A stretch of DNA of 64,000 nucleotides from Arachis hypogaea (taxonomy: Eukaryota > Streptophyta > Magnoliopsida > Fabales > Fabaceae): the NCBI RefSeq assembly GCF_003086295.3, contig NC_092051.1:8982810-9046809 (forward strand), read 5' to 3'. A model generated the notes under the pieces. The model saw nothing but the letters and a program-made list of their open reading frames with translations, was not told the origin of the DNA and ran no database searches. Shown here piece after piece: positions 44,461 to 56,729 of the stretch. A program made the translations under genes and the position numbers. How positions within the stretch are numbered: position 1 is the stretch's first letter; every line of letters begins with the position of its first letter.

Positions 44461-47400
44461 TTAAATAAAATCATTCATATCTATTTTACACATCTCAATA
44501 CTTTCATGATTAAATGCCTTGGTGTCAACTGTCAGTGGCTTGACTCCAAGATTATACATCCTGAACTCCACATGCATCTCATCATAGTAACATGTACTAT
44601 TATTAGCAGGAACTTCTTCCACTCCTCCATCTTCGTTCCAGAAAATCAACTTTTGATGTAGAGTGGATGGAATAGCACCCATTCCATGAATTCAATCACG
44701 TCCCAAAAGCAAGTTAAAACCAGCCTTTGAAGGAACCACAACAAATAGAGTTGGCCTATTGACAGAACCAACCTCAATTGACAGCAGAACCACACCTCTA
44801 ACAGAAAAAGTCCTTCCATTAAAATCTGTTATCCCAATGCTACTTTTAATCAGATCTTTTTCAGTTTTTCCAAGCCTTCCCATAATTCTTTCAGGCATGA
44901 GATTAACAGCAGCTCCCCTGTCAACCAAAATCTTATTGACTATCCTTCCATCAACACGAGCCTTGATATGCAGTGGACGCAAGTGTTCCTTATCATTTTC
45001 AGTAGACCTCTCAAATAATCCTCCACCACACATATTGTCATCTAGCAATAAGCATTCGCTTTCAGGGAAGACATCATAACAATAATCTTCTAATGACTCT
45101 ACTTCCTGGACTTGACTATACTCCTCAGGCAGTATTGACACCACAGCTATAGGTTGCTTAACACCAAATATTGCTTCTAAGCTATCATCAAAATTATCAG
45201 TAATTAAATCTTCATCCTTTTCTCCCTTGTTTTCAACCATTACCATCTTCCCAGCAAGATTGTTCTTGACATTTTTATTGCACTTAGGGTGATTAGAAGA
45301 ATTGCCTGTTTCTACAGACTTGACCATGGTTGGCAAAGGAGGAAAATCTACTCCGTGTCCCTTGTATGGATCCAAAGGAACATACTCAAGTATATTCTCT
45401 TTCTTCTCAAAAGTTGTAAAAGGAGAATATTTTGGAATATTTTGACAATTTGACCAAGGAGAATAATTAAGAACCTACTGCATGTTAGGATTATAACAAG
45501 AATAAATTGGCTTTGAGGGAACAGGCGCATTTTTGGGAATATATATACTACCTCCGTCTTGTGCATGATTCATGTTCTATAACTGAGACTCATAGTACCT
45601 GGGCTTAAAAGGTCTAGACTTCACCCATTTATTTTTTCCTCTTGCAAAAGCAGTAGGTTGATTCTGCACATTTCTCACATTCTGGACCCATTTATTGTTT
45701 GAAATTTTGGTGGGAGGAACTCTTGTCTTTTGAGAAAATCCATCAGGTCTTCCATCAATCATGACCACAGTCTTCATCTTCTGGTTGACGGGTTGTACTC
45801 CAGTGTTGTTGACGCACTTGTTCAAAGGAGTTTGACCGCCCAACTTTAGTTTTCCCTCGGCTATCTTCCGCTTTAGCTCGTTAGTTTCATTTTCTTTTTC
45901 AGCAATCTTCTTTCTCAACTCAGCCTTTTCTTTCTCTTCAACTTTGTACTTTTCAAACTCTTTTGCAGCTTCCTTGTCAAAAACAGCGTTGCACCTTGGG
46001 CACATGGCGATGGTGCTGTCAGATTCTTTAATTCTCAACAAAAAATCTAACAGATCCTCACCAGGACGAGGATAAATTGGCTTCTTGTCTTACTCAAAGA
46101 TCCTCAGGTCTTTATTTTCATCTTTAGCACTAACCATTGTGGCATCAATTTCTACCATGTTGACTGACAAGTTGAATGGTTCAACATAATTTGAGTCAGC
46201 AGCAAATGGTTCAGTGTCCACCTTAATAGTAGTTTTATCCTCAAACTTCAATCTTCCCTCCTCAATTGCTTTTTGTATCATGTCCCTGAAACGGACGCAA
46301 TTATTAGTGGTATGCGAAAATACCTGATGAAACTTACAAAATTTCTTATTCTTTATTTCATCAGCTGTAGGCATCTTTTTTCCTTCAGGTAAAATAAGCT
46401 GCTTATCTTTTAATAAAACCTCAAATATTTGATCTGCCTTAGAAATATCAAAAGAATAAGTCTTATTTTCAACTTTAGAATAAGAAGAAACTTTTTCTTT
46501 TCCTTTAACAGGCTTCAAAGATTTGCATACATAAGGAGGACCCCCACGTAATTCGACAATATAAATCTCTTTCTCATCTGAATCACTACTATCAGAAAAA
46601 CAATCAACATATGCAACCTTTTTTGAACCATTTTTAAAATTTTCTTTTTCTTTCTTAATTTGTTCTATCTGTCTTACTCTTTCAGCTAACTGGGAAAGAT
46701 CTAAAGTATGTTGATTGACAAGTTTCTTCCTAACTCCAAATTCTAACCCATTAGTAGCCATTTTGACAACTTCAGCTTCTGGAATCGGAGTAAAACATTT
46801 ATTCCTCATGTTTCTAAACCGTGCCAAATAGGTGTCAATGGATTTTCCCTCTGCACGTTTGACAGAGAATAAATCTGTAAGACTAACTTTTAATTCACCT
46901 CGAAAAAATTGATCATGAAAATTTCTTTCTAGCTGTGCCCAAGAATGAATAGAATTTGGTCTCAAGTTGGAGAACCATGTAAATGCATTTTTTGTTAAAG
47001 AAGAAGGAAAATATCTCATCTTGAGATATTCATTAGAAGCTGCTTCCCCAATTTCAACAGTATATCGAGCAATATGCTCTACTGTAGACTCATTTTCTTC
47101 TCCAGAAAATTTTGTAAGAGATTTTGGAATTTTCCAACCTCTTGGAAGCTCTGCTTGTTGGACACATTCAGGAAAAGCAGACAAAAAATATGGTCTATTT
47201 AAACAACCCCCATTAAATCCCAAACGGTTTAAAACTTGTTCGACATTTCTTGCTAAATTATAATGCCCCCTAAGTTGTTTTGCCTAAGTCTTTCTAACAT
47301 ATCATCAGCATTTTGACCATGTCTAGGCATATGAACATCATAATTAGGAATTGCTCCACCGTTCTGATTAACATTATCAAATCTTAAACCTTGGTTGTCA

Positions 47401-48113
47401 TTTTCTTCTAAATTTACCACAGTAGCAATCCTATTAACTTGCCTATTTAATTGTTCAATTCTAGTGTTTGTGTTTTCTAAAAGAGGATTTAAAACTGTCA
47501 CCATTTGATGAGTTAACATGTTTACTAGATCATGGTGACTTTCATCCATCTGTTGCCTAATATTTGCTGAAGATCCCACAGTTTGACTAGGTTGATTAAC
47601 AGGCATTGCTCTTGACATGTCAGGAAATACAGGTCTAGAATTTTCTACCCTAGTGACAGTGGATGTAGTAGAATTAGATGCACTGTTATTTCCTGTATTA
47701 ATAGAATGTGAAAAATTTTGTTGTGATACGTGTGAACCTGACGCCCCAGAAACAGGTACATTTGACATGCCATATGGATTTTGATAAATAAGATTTTGAA
47801 AAGTTGAGTAGAAAGGCACAGGCAATCCTTGTGTCACCATGGAGGGGACATACCCCGGTGGCAAGCCATATGGCGGCCACCCCACGGTATTTATGTGAGT
47901 TGCATTTAATCCTGTATGGGCATGGCCAACGCCATCATGCCTCACTGACATCAAGGTAGGCTCTGCGTTTGAAACCACAGGAGAATTTCCGGATTCATTT
48001 CCTCTAATCTCATCATTAGAAGTAGAAGAAGATGCTGCAGAAGTATTTGACATGTCAACTGACGTTGATTTCCTTGGCTCTGGACGCACGAACTTACCAC
48101 TGCGTAACCACAT
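44461..48113 (-). pseudogene. gag-protease polyprotein gene, decayed
   Basis: Order on the minus strand: 48113-47253, a Ser/Asn/Pro-rich N-terminus (LRSGKFVRPEPRKST, GWPPYGLPPGYVPS); 47223-46090, Retrotrans_gag (WKIPKSLTKFSGEENEST, FTWFSNLRPNSIHSWAQL, FFRGELKVSLTDLF) and the linker after it; 46041-45577, a CPRC-type cysteine pair and a Lys/Glu coiled coil; 45375-44461, a retropepsin-like domain (ILVDRGAAVNLMPERIMGRL, LLGRD). From 47223 down all parts lie in one frame broken only by stops (about 46090, 45577, 45480 and 44692). A one-base loss in a G run near 47270 separates the first part. The protease has D-R-G where the family has D-T/S/G-G. It is not functional. Confidence 0.8.
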
Positions 48114-48165
48114 GCAAATTCAAAAATCTTGATTTTTCTTTTGACAAACTACAATCTATTGACAA

Positions 48166-48185
48166 TGTCCTACCGGGCGTGCCAA
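48166..48185 (-). other. Primer binding site of the gag-protease element
   Basis: TGGCACGCCCGGTAGGACAT type sequence lies 2-3 bases inside the 5' LTR on the minus strand, where the primer site is expected. I cannot name the tRNA with certainty. Confidence 0.5.
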
Positions 48186-48187
48186 TT

Positions 48188-48878
48188 TGTTTTACTCAAA
48201 TTTTTGTTCCATTGTTAACAACAAATAAATCAACAATTTTCGAGTTTTGTTTCACAATCTTAATTCAAGGAGCGGAAACGACTCCTTTTGTGGGTGTCTC
48301 AAAGTCTCAATTGTAGTTTCGAAAGTAAAATTAAAGATAAAAAGGAAAACATACAAGGTGCCGGAGGCAAAGTAAAATGTAGAAATTAAAACAAACAGGA
48401 AATTAAAAAGAAGATGAAAGAAGAAACATGAACGTAAAAGAGAAAAAGACGTAAAAGTAAAGAAATTTTATTAATAAAAACTGAAAGAAAGCAAAGTACA
48501 AGTGTTTGAGTTCAGAGGAATTACTTAAGATTCCCAATTTTACTCTGTGATGCCAAGGGGTTGAGAGTGTTTTGGGTCTCTAAGTGTTTTCCAAGAAGAA
48601 CTGAACTGATTACAACGTGTTCCTAAAGCTCTATTTATAGGCTAGCCTAATCTCAATGGGCAGTTACTCTTTGTACACCACTTGCAAGAAATTTAAATTT
48701 CTTGTAGCTGTTCCCGCACTTCTTACTTGCTGTTAATTTCAAAATTTAAATAAATAACCAACTATCACATGATCTAACTTAATTTAAAATAAATATAAAT
48801 ATTATATATAGAAACATTACCAAATAACTAATTATTTTTTTTAATAATTTTCTTATAAAATTTATATTTTGTCTAACA
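48188..48878 (-). repeat. 5' LTR of the gag-protease element
   Basis: 691 bp, about 97 % identical to 43141-43831 by my count. Contains the minus-strand TATA box at 48631-48640. Confidence 0.92.
48631..48640 (-). promoter_or_regulatory. TATA box in the 5' LTR
   Basis: CTATAAATAG on the minus strand, unchanged in the other LTR (43584-43593). A perfect plant consensus in a suitable place. Confidence 0.65.
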
Positions 48879-49089
48879 CCTCCATACAAAAATAATTAGA
48901 AACTTACTGATAATGCAATTTGAAACAAATATCTATATTTCTTCTTTAATTTTCTTTATACCTTGAAAGAAAATTAGAATTCATAGTTATAAAGAAAACC
49001 CAACTTAGCTTGCGGATTTGTAATAGCAAATTATGAATAAATTGAATATATAAAATTAGTTTTTAGCTAGGTTGGGTTGATTAGCTGAC

Positions 49090-49580
49090 TTAATAACAAC
49101 AACAACAATAACAACAAAGCTTTATCCGACTAGGTGGAGTCGAGCTACATAAATCAAATAACACCATTGAGTTCTGTCACGTATCATGTCTACAGAGAGA
49201 CTGTTTACATGTAGATTTTGTTTGACCACCTCATGGATGGTCTTCTTAGGTCTTCCTCTGCCTTTCACTTCTTTTTCATCTTCCATCTCATCTACCCTCT
49301 TGAATGGATGTTCTGTCGGTCTTTTTCTCACATGTCCAAACCACTTGAGACACAATTCTATCATTTATTTTACAATGGGTGCTACTCCAACTCTTTTCCT
49401 TATATCTTCGTTCCTTATTTTATTCAATTACATACGATCACTCACCCATCTCAATATCTTTATCTCTGCTACACTCAACTTATGTTCGTACTCCCTTTTG
49501 ACTGCCCAACACTCCATACCATAAAGCTTAGCCGGTCTTATAGTAGCGCAATAGAATTTACCTTCAAATTTTAAAGGCAC
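49090..49580 (-). pseudogene. LINE ORF2 C-terminus and 3' end
   Basis: On the minus strand a frame with stops reads ...YGMECWAVKREYEHKLSVAE, ILRWVSD, IELCLKWFGHVRKRPTEHPF and KGRGRPKKTIHEVVKQNL. This is the widespread C-terminal pattern of plant LINE reverse transcriptases annotated as RNA-directed DNA polymerase. It ends at a TTGTTGTTATTG-type tail (plus strand 49096-49120), the usual 3' tail of these elements. The 5' part is absent. Different family from the LINE at 33265-33910, as the C-termini are unlike. Confidence 0.72.
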
Positions 49581-49691
49581 TTTTATTTACATATAAAACC
49601 AGATGCACTCCACTATTTTGACCAACTTACTTAAATACTATGATTAGCTTACTTAATAACAAAAAAGAAAATTTCAAAACTTATGCAACTC

Positions 49692-50277
49692 AATACAAAC
49701 AATTTTTTTCTCTCAATGTCTACAATATATATCTCAAAGCTTTATTTCCATTTGATAGATTGATAAATAATAATAATAAACTATTAAATTATGTAAAAAA
49801 TAGATACTGTCCACGTGAACTTTGTAATTTTGAAAAAAAACTTTCATTTAGTTATTATGACAATAGTTAAAAGGGTAGTACACGAAACATTGAGTTCTTA
49901 GGGCGGCGTTTATTTACAAAAATGAAATACTGAGACAGAACCAGAGACACAAAATTATATTTAACGGATCAAACATGAATAAAAATATTGTATCTAGAGA
50001 CACTGAATTAGTGTATTTGGTATTCATCCTAACAGAAAAGACATAAAAACATTAACAAATGACACAACTTATATTTTATTTTTTCTTTCATTATTCTTGT
50101 TAATTTTTTATATTTATATTTTTTTTACTATTATATTTTTCTTCTCAAATTTTTTGGGCGAAAAAAATGAGAATAAATTAAATTTTCATAATTTATTCTA
50201 GTTTATCACCAAATAGAATATAAAACACAAAATTTTGTGTCCTGTTCTCAGAAATAAACACAACCGCCTAGGTTATT
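49692..50277 (+). repeat. Direct repeat left of MULE-II
   Basis: About 586 bp, repeated in the same orientation at 55949-56574. Both copies include about 210 bp of unique-looking flank ('gacaatagttaaaagggtag', 'cacgaaacattgagttctta') plus a whole MITE (49901-50269). The copies differ by scattered bases and a few small indels. The left copy stops about 20 bp before the MULE-II end. Confidence 0.8.
49901..50269 (+). mobile_element. MITE inside the left direct repeat
   Basis: Ends are GGGCGGCGTTTATTT and the reverse complement of AAATAAACACAACCGCC, with TA on both sides. No coding capacity. The second copy is at about 56160-56567. A TA duplication would suit a Tc1/mariner type, but the end sequence is not that of Stowaway. 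Confidence 0.5.
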
Positions 50278-50549
50278 TATACTTTTTTTTTTTGCTAATT
50301 AGGGGAAGTTCGCCGTACTCCCCGGCGAACTCTATGACGGAGTTCGCCGCACTCTCCGACGAACACTATAATATATATAGAGTTCGCCGCACACCCCGGC
50401 GATCTCTAGGCAAAGTTCCCACGATAAATGCCAGTTAGAGAATGAAGTTGAGCACCTGACTTTGTTCTCCACAATCATTTTGGCTGTTGTTGATTTTTTT
50501 TTTTATAATGGCAAGAAATTCACTGTTATTCATTCATTATGATGGATAA

Positions 50550-53254
50550 ATGGTGTATGATGAAGAAGGTTCTATCGCTTTTAGATCGAACCAACCGATA
50601 TTTACCCATCTGACAGCGAAAATCAACAGTTTAGAGTTGTTAAAGAATCTGATATTATTTTTCGTGGGGATGCAAGAGACAAAGAAGGTGAAGAAAATCT
50701 ACTATAGATATCCAATCGAAATAGGTGGTAGTTTAATTTATAAAAGGTATGTCAGAGCTGTGTTGTATTTGTTGATGATATATTTACTTGAACATACTTG
50801 TGAGAAAAACCTTATTGTCTTTTGAATCAGGTATCATCTGCGTGACGACGAGGACGTACGTCTTATACAGTCTTGGCACAATCGCTGGACAAATGTTCAT
50901 TTGTTGGAGTTATCTGTGTTCCTCGTCGATTTGGGTGGCCGAAGATCGTTCGCGGATACTGTCGATGATAGTTTGTTAAGTGGGCCTGTTAGACGAAATA
51001 TCAGACGGATGATGGTGGATCTGAATATGGCTCCTGAAGGTAGTCAAGAAGGGTCTAATGTTGAAGTCGGCAATGCTGAGTTGGATGACGGCGTTGAAAG
51101 TCACGAGGGTTCCGCTGTTAGGGATCCGATGATGGATCAGTATGAAGTTAACCCCGACGATGAAGATGATACTGAAGAAGAATCAGCCGAAATTCCTGAT
51201 GATGGTGACGAGGAAGAAGAGATGAACTATTACGGTGACACGCAAATTGCTCTGACACAATCTGCTATTTTGTAACCGTATGACCGCCTGGATCACTTCT
51301 CTAGGTTGAACCTCGATGCAATGATGTCTGATTGGTCCTTTACAAAGGGAGGCGCTGAAGAGGATCCAAGGAATGAGTTCGAGGTTGGACAACATTTTCG
51401 AAACAAGGAAGAAGTCATGTTGGCTGTTAAGACATACAACATCAAGAGGGTTGTGGAGTACAATAGTATTATGTAGTGACCAGTGGAGGTATAGTGCACA
51501 GTGTATCCAATTCGGACCCGGTTGTAATTGGAGCATACACATATCATATCGTCGTAAAGTAGAAAAGTGGGAGGTGAGGAGATACATTGGTCCTCACAAA
51601 TGCATGCAAACTTCAATGGGGCAAGATTATCGTCGGTTGGATTCGAAGATGATTTCTCAACACATTTTCACGATGGTAAAAGCGGATCCAACAATAAGCA
51701 TCAGGGTTCTACAAGGACATGTAGAGAATCACTTCGGTTACAAGGCGTCATACAGAAAGGTTTGGCTCGCAAAACAAAGAGTCATTGCTAGCATATATGG
51801 GGATTGGGAGGAGTCATACAACGAGCTTCTTCGTTGGTTGTTCACTATGCAAATGTACTTGCCTGGTAAGAATTACTTCATTGTGGTTATATGTTATTAA
51901 GACAAGAACAGTATATGATATGTTTATTGAGAATTTGTTTGTAGGTACTTGGGTGCAACTTGTCACTCAATTTTGACTTGGTTCTGCCGACTCCGTCATG
52001 TTTCATCGGGTGTTTTGGATGTTTCCACCATGTACCGAGGCTTTCAAGCATTACAAGTCACTAATTTCCATTGATGGCACACACTTATATGGTAAATATG
52101 GTGGGACGCTGCTCATGGCCATAGCTCAGGATGGCAACGCAAATATTTTGCCTATTGCATTTGCCGTTGTCGAGGGTGAGACAAAGGAGGCATGGTCGTT
52201 CTTTCTGTCGTATCTGCGTCAGCATGTGACTCCACAACCCGGTGTCTTAGTAATTTCAGACAGGCACAAATCAATTGATGGTGCATTGAATGCCGATGAT
52301 AGTTTATGGAAACCACCTCATGCTTTCCAGGCATTTTGTACGAGACACATTGCTGCCAACTTCATGAATCACTTCAAGAACAAGGACTTGAAGAAGGTTC
52401 TGATTAATGCAGCGTATTCGAAGTCGCAGCGGGAGTTCGTTCATTATTTCGGGCATCTGAGGGGCAAAAATGAGGCAATCACGAGGTGCCTTGAAGAGAT
52501 GCCAAGCTCACAGTGGGCACAGTATGCGGATGAGGGTCGTAGATTCGGGCACATGACGGCAAATATCTCCGAGTGCATAAACGCTGTCATGAAAGGTTCT
52601 CACAATTTGCCAGTCACGGCTCTTATCAAGTCAAGTTATTTCCGGTTAGGAAAAATTTTTGCCAGGAAGGGTTCCGAGGCCCTTGCCCAACTCCAAGTCG
52701 GTGCCGAGTTCTCACAGACGCTGATGAAGGCCATAGAGTTCAACTCGAAGCACATCAACACAATGAATATTTATCAGTTTGATCGTTTGCGAACTAGCTT
52801 CACGGTTGAAGAGTTAGCGGCAGTGCCTGGGTCCAGACAACAGAACTACCAGGTTCTACTCGACGAATGCAAGTGTGACTGTGGGTATTTTCAGGCGCTT
52901 CATCTTCCGTGTCGTCACGTCCTCGCAGCATGCTCCCATGCAAGAATTGATTAGATGGGGTTTATGCATCCTGTGTATCGCATGGAGTCGGTATTCAACG
53001 TTTACAGGTCAGAGTTTCGTCCGATTGGACATGAGGATGATTGGCCATCCTATGACAGACCCCGCATTTGGCCCAACCCTAAGATGATGAGAGTGAAGAA
53101 AGGTCAACCAGTCAGCTCAAGAATCCAGAACAACATGGATGACGTCGAGCATACCGGGAAAAAAGGTGCAGATTGTGTCGTCAGACTGGTCACACGTGGA
53201 AGACGTGTACCGCTATCGACGGTGGAGGTGTGTCGCCGAGCCGACGTTAGTTAG
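50550..53254 (+). pseudogene. MURA-type Mutator transposase (MuDR/SWIM), decayed
   Basis: Exons 50550-50746, 50831-51865 and 51945-53254, with short GT..AG introns of 84 and 79 bp. Order: a ubiquitin-like/PB1-like N-terminus (KIYYRYPIEIGG), acidic linker, MuDR DNA-binding region (NEFEVGQHFRNKEEVMLAVK, GPGCNWSIHISYRRK), MULE transposase domain (SIDGTHLYGKYGGTLL, VISDRHKSIDGAL, DEGRRFGHMTANISECIN) and SWIM zinc finger (CDCGYFQALHLPCRHVLAAC). Lesions: TAA at 51273, a frame shift and stops near 51470, TGA near 51974, TAG at 52952, and a shift in an A-run near 53160 just before a CCHC knuckle. The length and order fit a full MURA of about 850 residues, but the copy is dead. Confidence 0.85.
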
Positions 53255-53399
53255 CTATATGGGTTTATTATAACTGTTATGATTGTAATTTGACTTTCGT
53301 GTAATTTAATCTGCGAGAAAAGTTGTTGAAATTAAATTTATTTGGTTGTTAAATTCTAATGCAATGATGTGACCCTAGGGGTCTGAAGGACAGGTATCC

Positions 53400-55295
53400 T
53401 CCGGGCAAGCGTCCCGTTAGAGTCCCAACTGTCTGGGTCCCAGCCTCTGGGCCATGGCCTGGGGGATAACCGGGTCTCTGTCCCGGTGAATCTCCTCACC
53501 CCCTTGCCTCTCTCGGCCTCTATCATGTCTGCCTCTACCTCTGGCTCTCCCCTATCCCCGTCCCCGACCTCTCCCTCTCCCGGCGGCTGATTGCAACTCT
53601 AGGAGATGACCATCCTCAGGCTGATGTAACTCTGGAGCAGGTGGATGCTATATAGGCAGGTCCTCTGGCACCACCCCCGCCGGCACTAGGTGCTGGTCAC
53701 CCTGACCAAATAACTCAGTGTGTGCCCACTGTAGGTATCAAGTCATATACGGTAGTGAAGAACGCAGGTCTATATGATGATGGATGTGTAGACGATGGTT
53801 GACCCGTTGATCCCATAACTCATGCCATCCCCCAAGCAAGTGTGGTAACCACTCGCCCCATCCAAATCTACCATCCATCTTGTGCATGCTGTAGATGTCC
53901 AATGGCCTGGTCAGGATGTGCTGTAGGCCACCGAACTACCGCACCACCTGGTCCACCTGATGCCACTCAACAATGGCAAAGCAAAGCAGCGGCCAGACAA
54001 CCGCCGCCGTGTGGTCAGACTCAGCAAACGCGTGTAGAACTATACCCTGCAGCTGTGGGTCGGCATATGGCGTCTAATCAACCTGTTTCCAATATGCAAG
54101 TTGGTGTTATTATTCAATCTTCATATGCAAAACACATAAAATAGAGTAAACTGGCTACACTTAAACATTTATGACTTACGTAGAGCATCCCAATCCCATT
54201 CAGGATACACCTGTAATGCCTAAGGCGCCTCTCGTCTCTAGCGTTGTCAGGCCGGTACTGAACCCACCTACAACCTCGCGGTAAAAGTTACATCACAAAT
54301 CAGTTATATTAAACACTTAATATAATAAATTAACAAAGTATTATTGCAGAAAATAAACAAAAATACCTCTCAACCAGTGGAAACCGACGAGTATCAAATC
54401 CATCAGGGCGTAGCAGGGGAATACGGTGGTAGGCCCAAGACAATAGCAGGCTTACGTAACCACCCAGGTTGTGCGCACCATGATCCGTCGCACAACACAT
54501 CTAGTGGTACATCCATGCCAATACAGCCGACCCCCACGACAACCTACCACATGCATCGAGGTCCTCCAGCAGGGGGAGCCACCTGATGTGCACCCGAGAG
54601 TCAGATGCATCTGGGAATAGAATACTTTCTATTAGGTGCATGGTGTTCCCTCTCGTGTACCTCAGGAGGCGCTCCTCAGTGGCGTCCTGCTCCAGCTCTC
54701 CGCAAACAGTGTTAAAGAACCATGTGAGCTTAACAGTCCACTTCGTCTATGACTGTCTGTCATCTGCGCCGGGCACAACACCTAGTAACTACTGACAAAA
54801 GTCCTCGATGGTCTGTCCCTGATGGTGCTGCTTCCAACTACCCATGCACCCACTCACAGGATCACCATCGATCCTAAGTCCCAGTTGATACGCCATGTCC
54901 TGCAGCGTGATGGTCAACTCCCCGCATGCTAGATGAAAGGTATGGGATTCAGGCCTCCACCTCTCTATCAACGCCGAGGCAAGTGGCCAGTCATAATCGA
55001 ACTCAACCATATAGGCCACATACTCAAACCCGGCTCGTCTGAGATATGACCTAATCGCCTCCAGTGGCCTCGTCATCAAATTTCGCCAGGTGCGCAAGAT
55101 CCGAGGTGCCTACCAAACAGAAAGATAAAATAAAAAACATGTCAACTCTAAATGGCACAAGTTCACTGTTTATTAATTAAAGAGAGATAAACGACAATGA
55201 TATTATCGTACCACTCGATCAAGTCTGACAGCAATGTGCTCAGCCTGATCTAATCTGTAGCGGATATCCTCGTATCCCAATAACTGCTGCTCCAT
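53400..55295 (-). pseudogene. Plant mobile domain (PMD/MAIN-like) gene in MULE-II, decayed
   Basis: On the minus strand, exon 1 is 55295-55212 (28 codons, MEQQLLGYEDIRYRL..). After a 102-bp intron (55110-55211) exon 2 starts at 55109: APRILRTWRNLM, LIERWRPESHTFHL, GELTITLQDMAYQLGLRIDG, then TAG at 54789. The family sequence continues past it with further stops: ERLLRYTRGNTM, ILFPDASDSRVHIRWLPLL, LSLL.WAYHRIPLLRPDG, VQYRPDNAR near 54250, CFAIVEWHQVDQVV near 53950, and an Arg/Gly-rich tail near 53520-53590. PMD genes of this kind are known both as host genes and as cargo of Mutator-like elements. Every stop I identified is TAG or TGA where the family has Trp or Gln. Confidence 0.75.
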
Positions 55296-55948
55296 CTAAC
55301 CACGCTCAATTTACAAAAAATAACATATACTTGTCCGCACTTGTTTCGCATTAACAGGATTTGTAAACAAACGTATTTCAAAATACTAGTATTCTACCTT
55401 ACTTTCACTAAAACCGTAGGCATCCCTAAACAATAAGTCACTTAACCCTATATTCTAACTTAATTTTATTAAGATTTGACTAACAAATTAAACCAATTTT
55501 TTTGATTAAACTAACTAGGAAAAGACTAACAGTTTATACTAATTCACATGTTAAATACAATCAACAACTATTGAATAACATGAAATGAGTAAACAGTAAC
55601 TCTAATTATAATTAGCATATAACAACTAACTAAGAAATATTAGGTAACTTTAACTAATTTATGAAAAATTACTCCAACTAACATATTAATTACTAACCTC
55701 AAACTGCTAATGTCGTGAATAACGAACTTTTAGAACGCCGGAATACATAAAGGAGTAATAGAATAAAATTTGGAAGAAGGTTTGAAAATAAAAAGACAAA
55801 GGATAACTATAATTTACATAGAGTTCACCGGAAGTACGGCAAACTTGCCTTAATTTCCAAAAAAAAATGTATATTTCGATAAATAAAGCTCAAAAGTGGG
55901 TTTGGTGAAAATAATCATTTTTCATAATTTATTATGAAAAAAAAATCC

Positions 55949-56574
55949 TAATACAAACCATTTTTTTCAATCAATCTTTACAATATATATCTCAAAGCTT
56001 TATTTCTATTTGATACATTGATAAATAATAATAATAGACTATTAAATTATGTAAAAAATAGATATTGTCCACGTAAACTTTGTAATTTTGAAAAAATTTC
56101 TTCATTTCGTTATTATGACAATAGTTAAAAGGGTAGTACACGAAACATTGAGTTCTTAGACTGCCTTTATTTACAAAAATGGAATACTGAGATAGGAACA
56201 TAGAGACATAAAATTATGTTTGACAGATGAAACATGAATAAAGATATTGTATCCAGAGACATTGAATTAGTATATTTTATGTTCATCCTGACAGAAAAGA
56301 CATAAAAACACTAACAAATGACACAATTTATATTTTATTTTTCTTTAATTATTCTTGTTAATTTTTTATATTTATATTTTTTTACTATTATATTTTTCTT
56401 CTCAAATTTTTTGGACGAAAAAAATAAGAATAAATTAAATTTTCATAATTTATTTTAGTTTATCACCAAATAGAATACAAGAACACAAATTTTTGTGTCT
56501 TTGTCCATTGTATCTTGTTCTCAGTGTCTTGTCTTGTCCTATTCTCAGAAATAAACACAGCCGCCTAGGTTATT
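55949..56574 (+). repeat. Direct repeat right of MULE-II
   Basis: Second copy of 49692-50277, about 626 bp because of a small expansion near 56490-56545. Starts about 90 bp after the right end of MULE-II. Confidence 0.8.
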
Positions 56575-56729
56575 GGTCTAAGCAATAAGTAGTTTGAAGT
56601 TGAAACTTGAAACACGCATGCATGCACGCGCACGTGCACACATACACATACATATATATATATCAATTTAATTTTGATACATTGATAGTATAAAGTATTT
56701 TACACAATTGTCACTATAAGAAAATTGAA

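Larger units (their letters stand above)
43141..48878 (-). mobile_element. LTR retrotransposon with gag and protease only (5.74 kb)
   Basis: LTRs of 691 bp at 43141-43831 and 48188-48878, TG..CA bounded on both strands, with an exact 5-bp duplication CCTCC at 43136-43140 and 48879-48883. Coding runs on the minus strand, so 48188-48878 is the 5' LTR. I count about 21 differences between the LTRs (about 3 %), mostly transitions, so it is much older than the Tat element. The interior holds a gag region and a retropepsin-like protease but no reverse transcriptase, RNase H or integrase, and there is no space for them. It must have moved with proteins from an autonomous partner. Confidence 0.9.
50297..55857. 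mobile_element. MULE-II: Mutator-like element with transposase and PMD gene (5.56 kb)
   Basis: The inverted ends are about 39 bp: left from AATTAGGGGAAGTTCGCCG (50298) and right the reverse complement of a segment ending at 55857, matching through GTACTYCC and GGYGAACTCTATG. The left subterminal region has further GTTCGCCGCAC..CCGGCGA copies up to 50415. Inside are a MURA transposase gene on the plus strand (50550-53254) and a plant-mobile-domain gene on the minus strand (53400-55295), tail to tail. Both are broken. I found no clean 9-bp target duplication. Confidence 0.78.
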
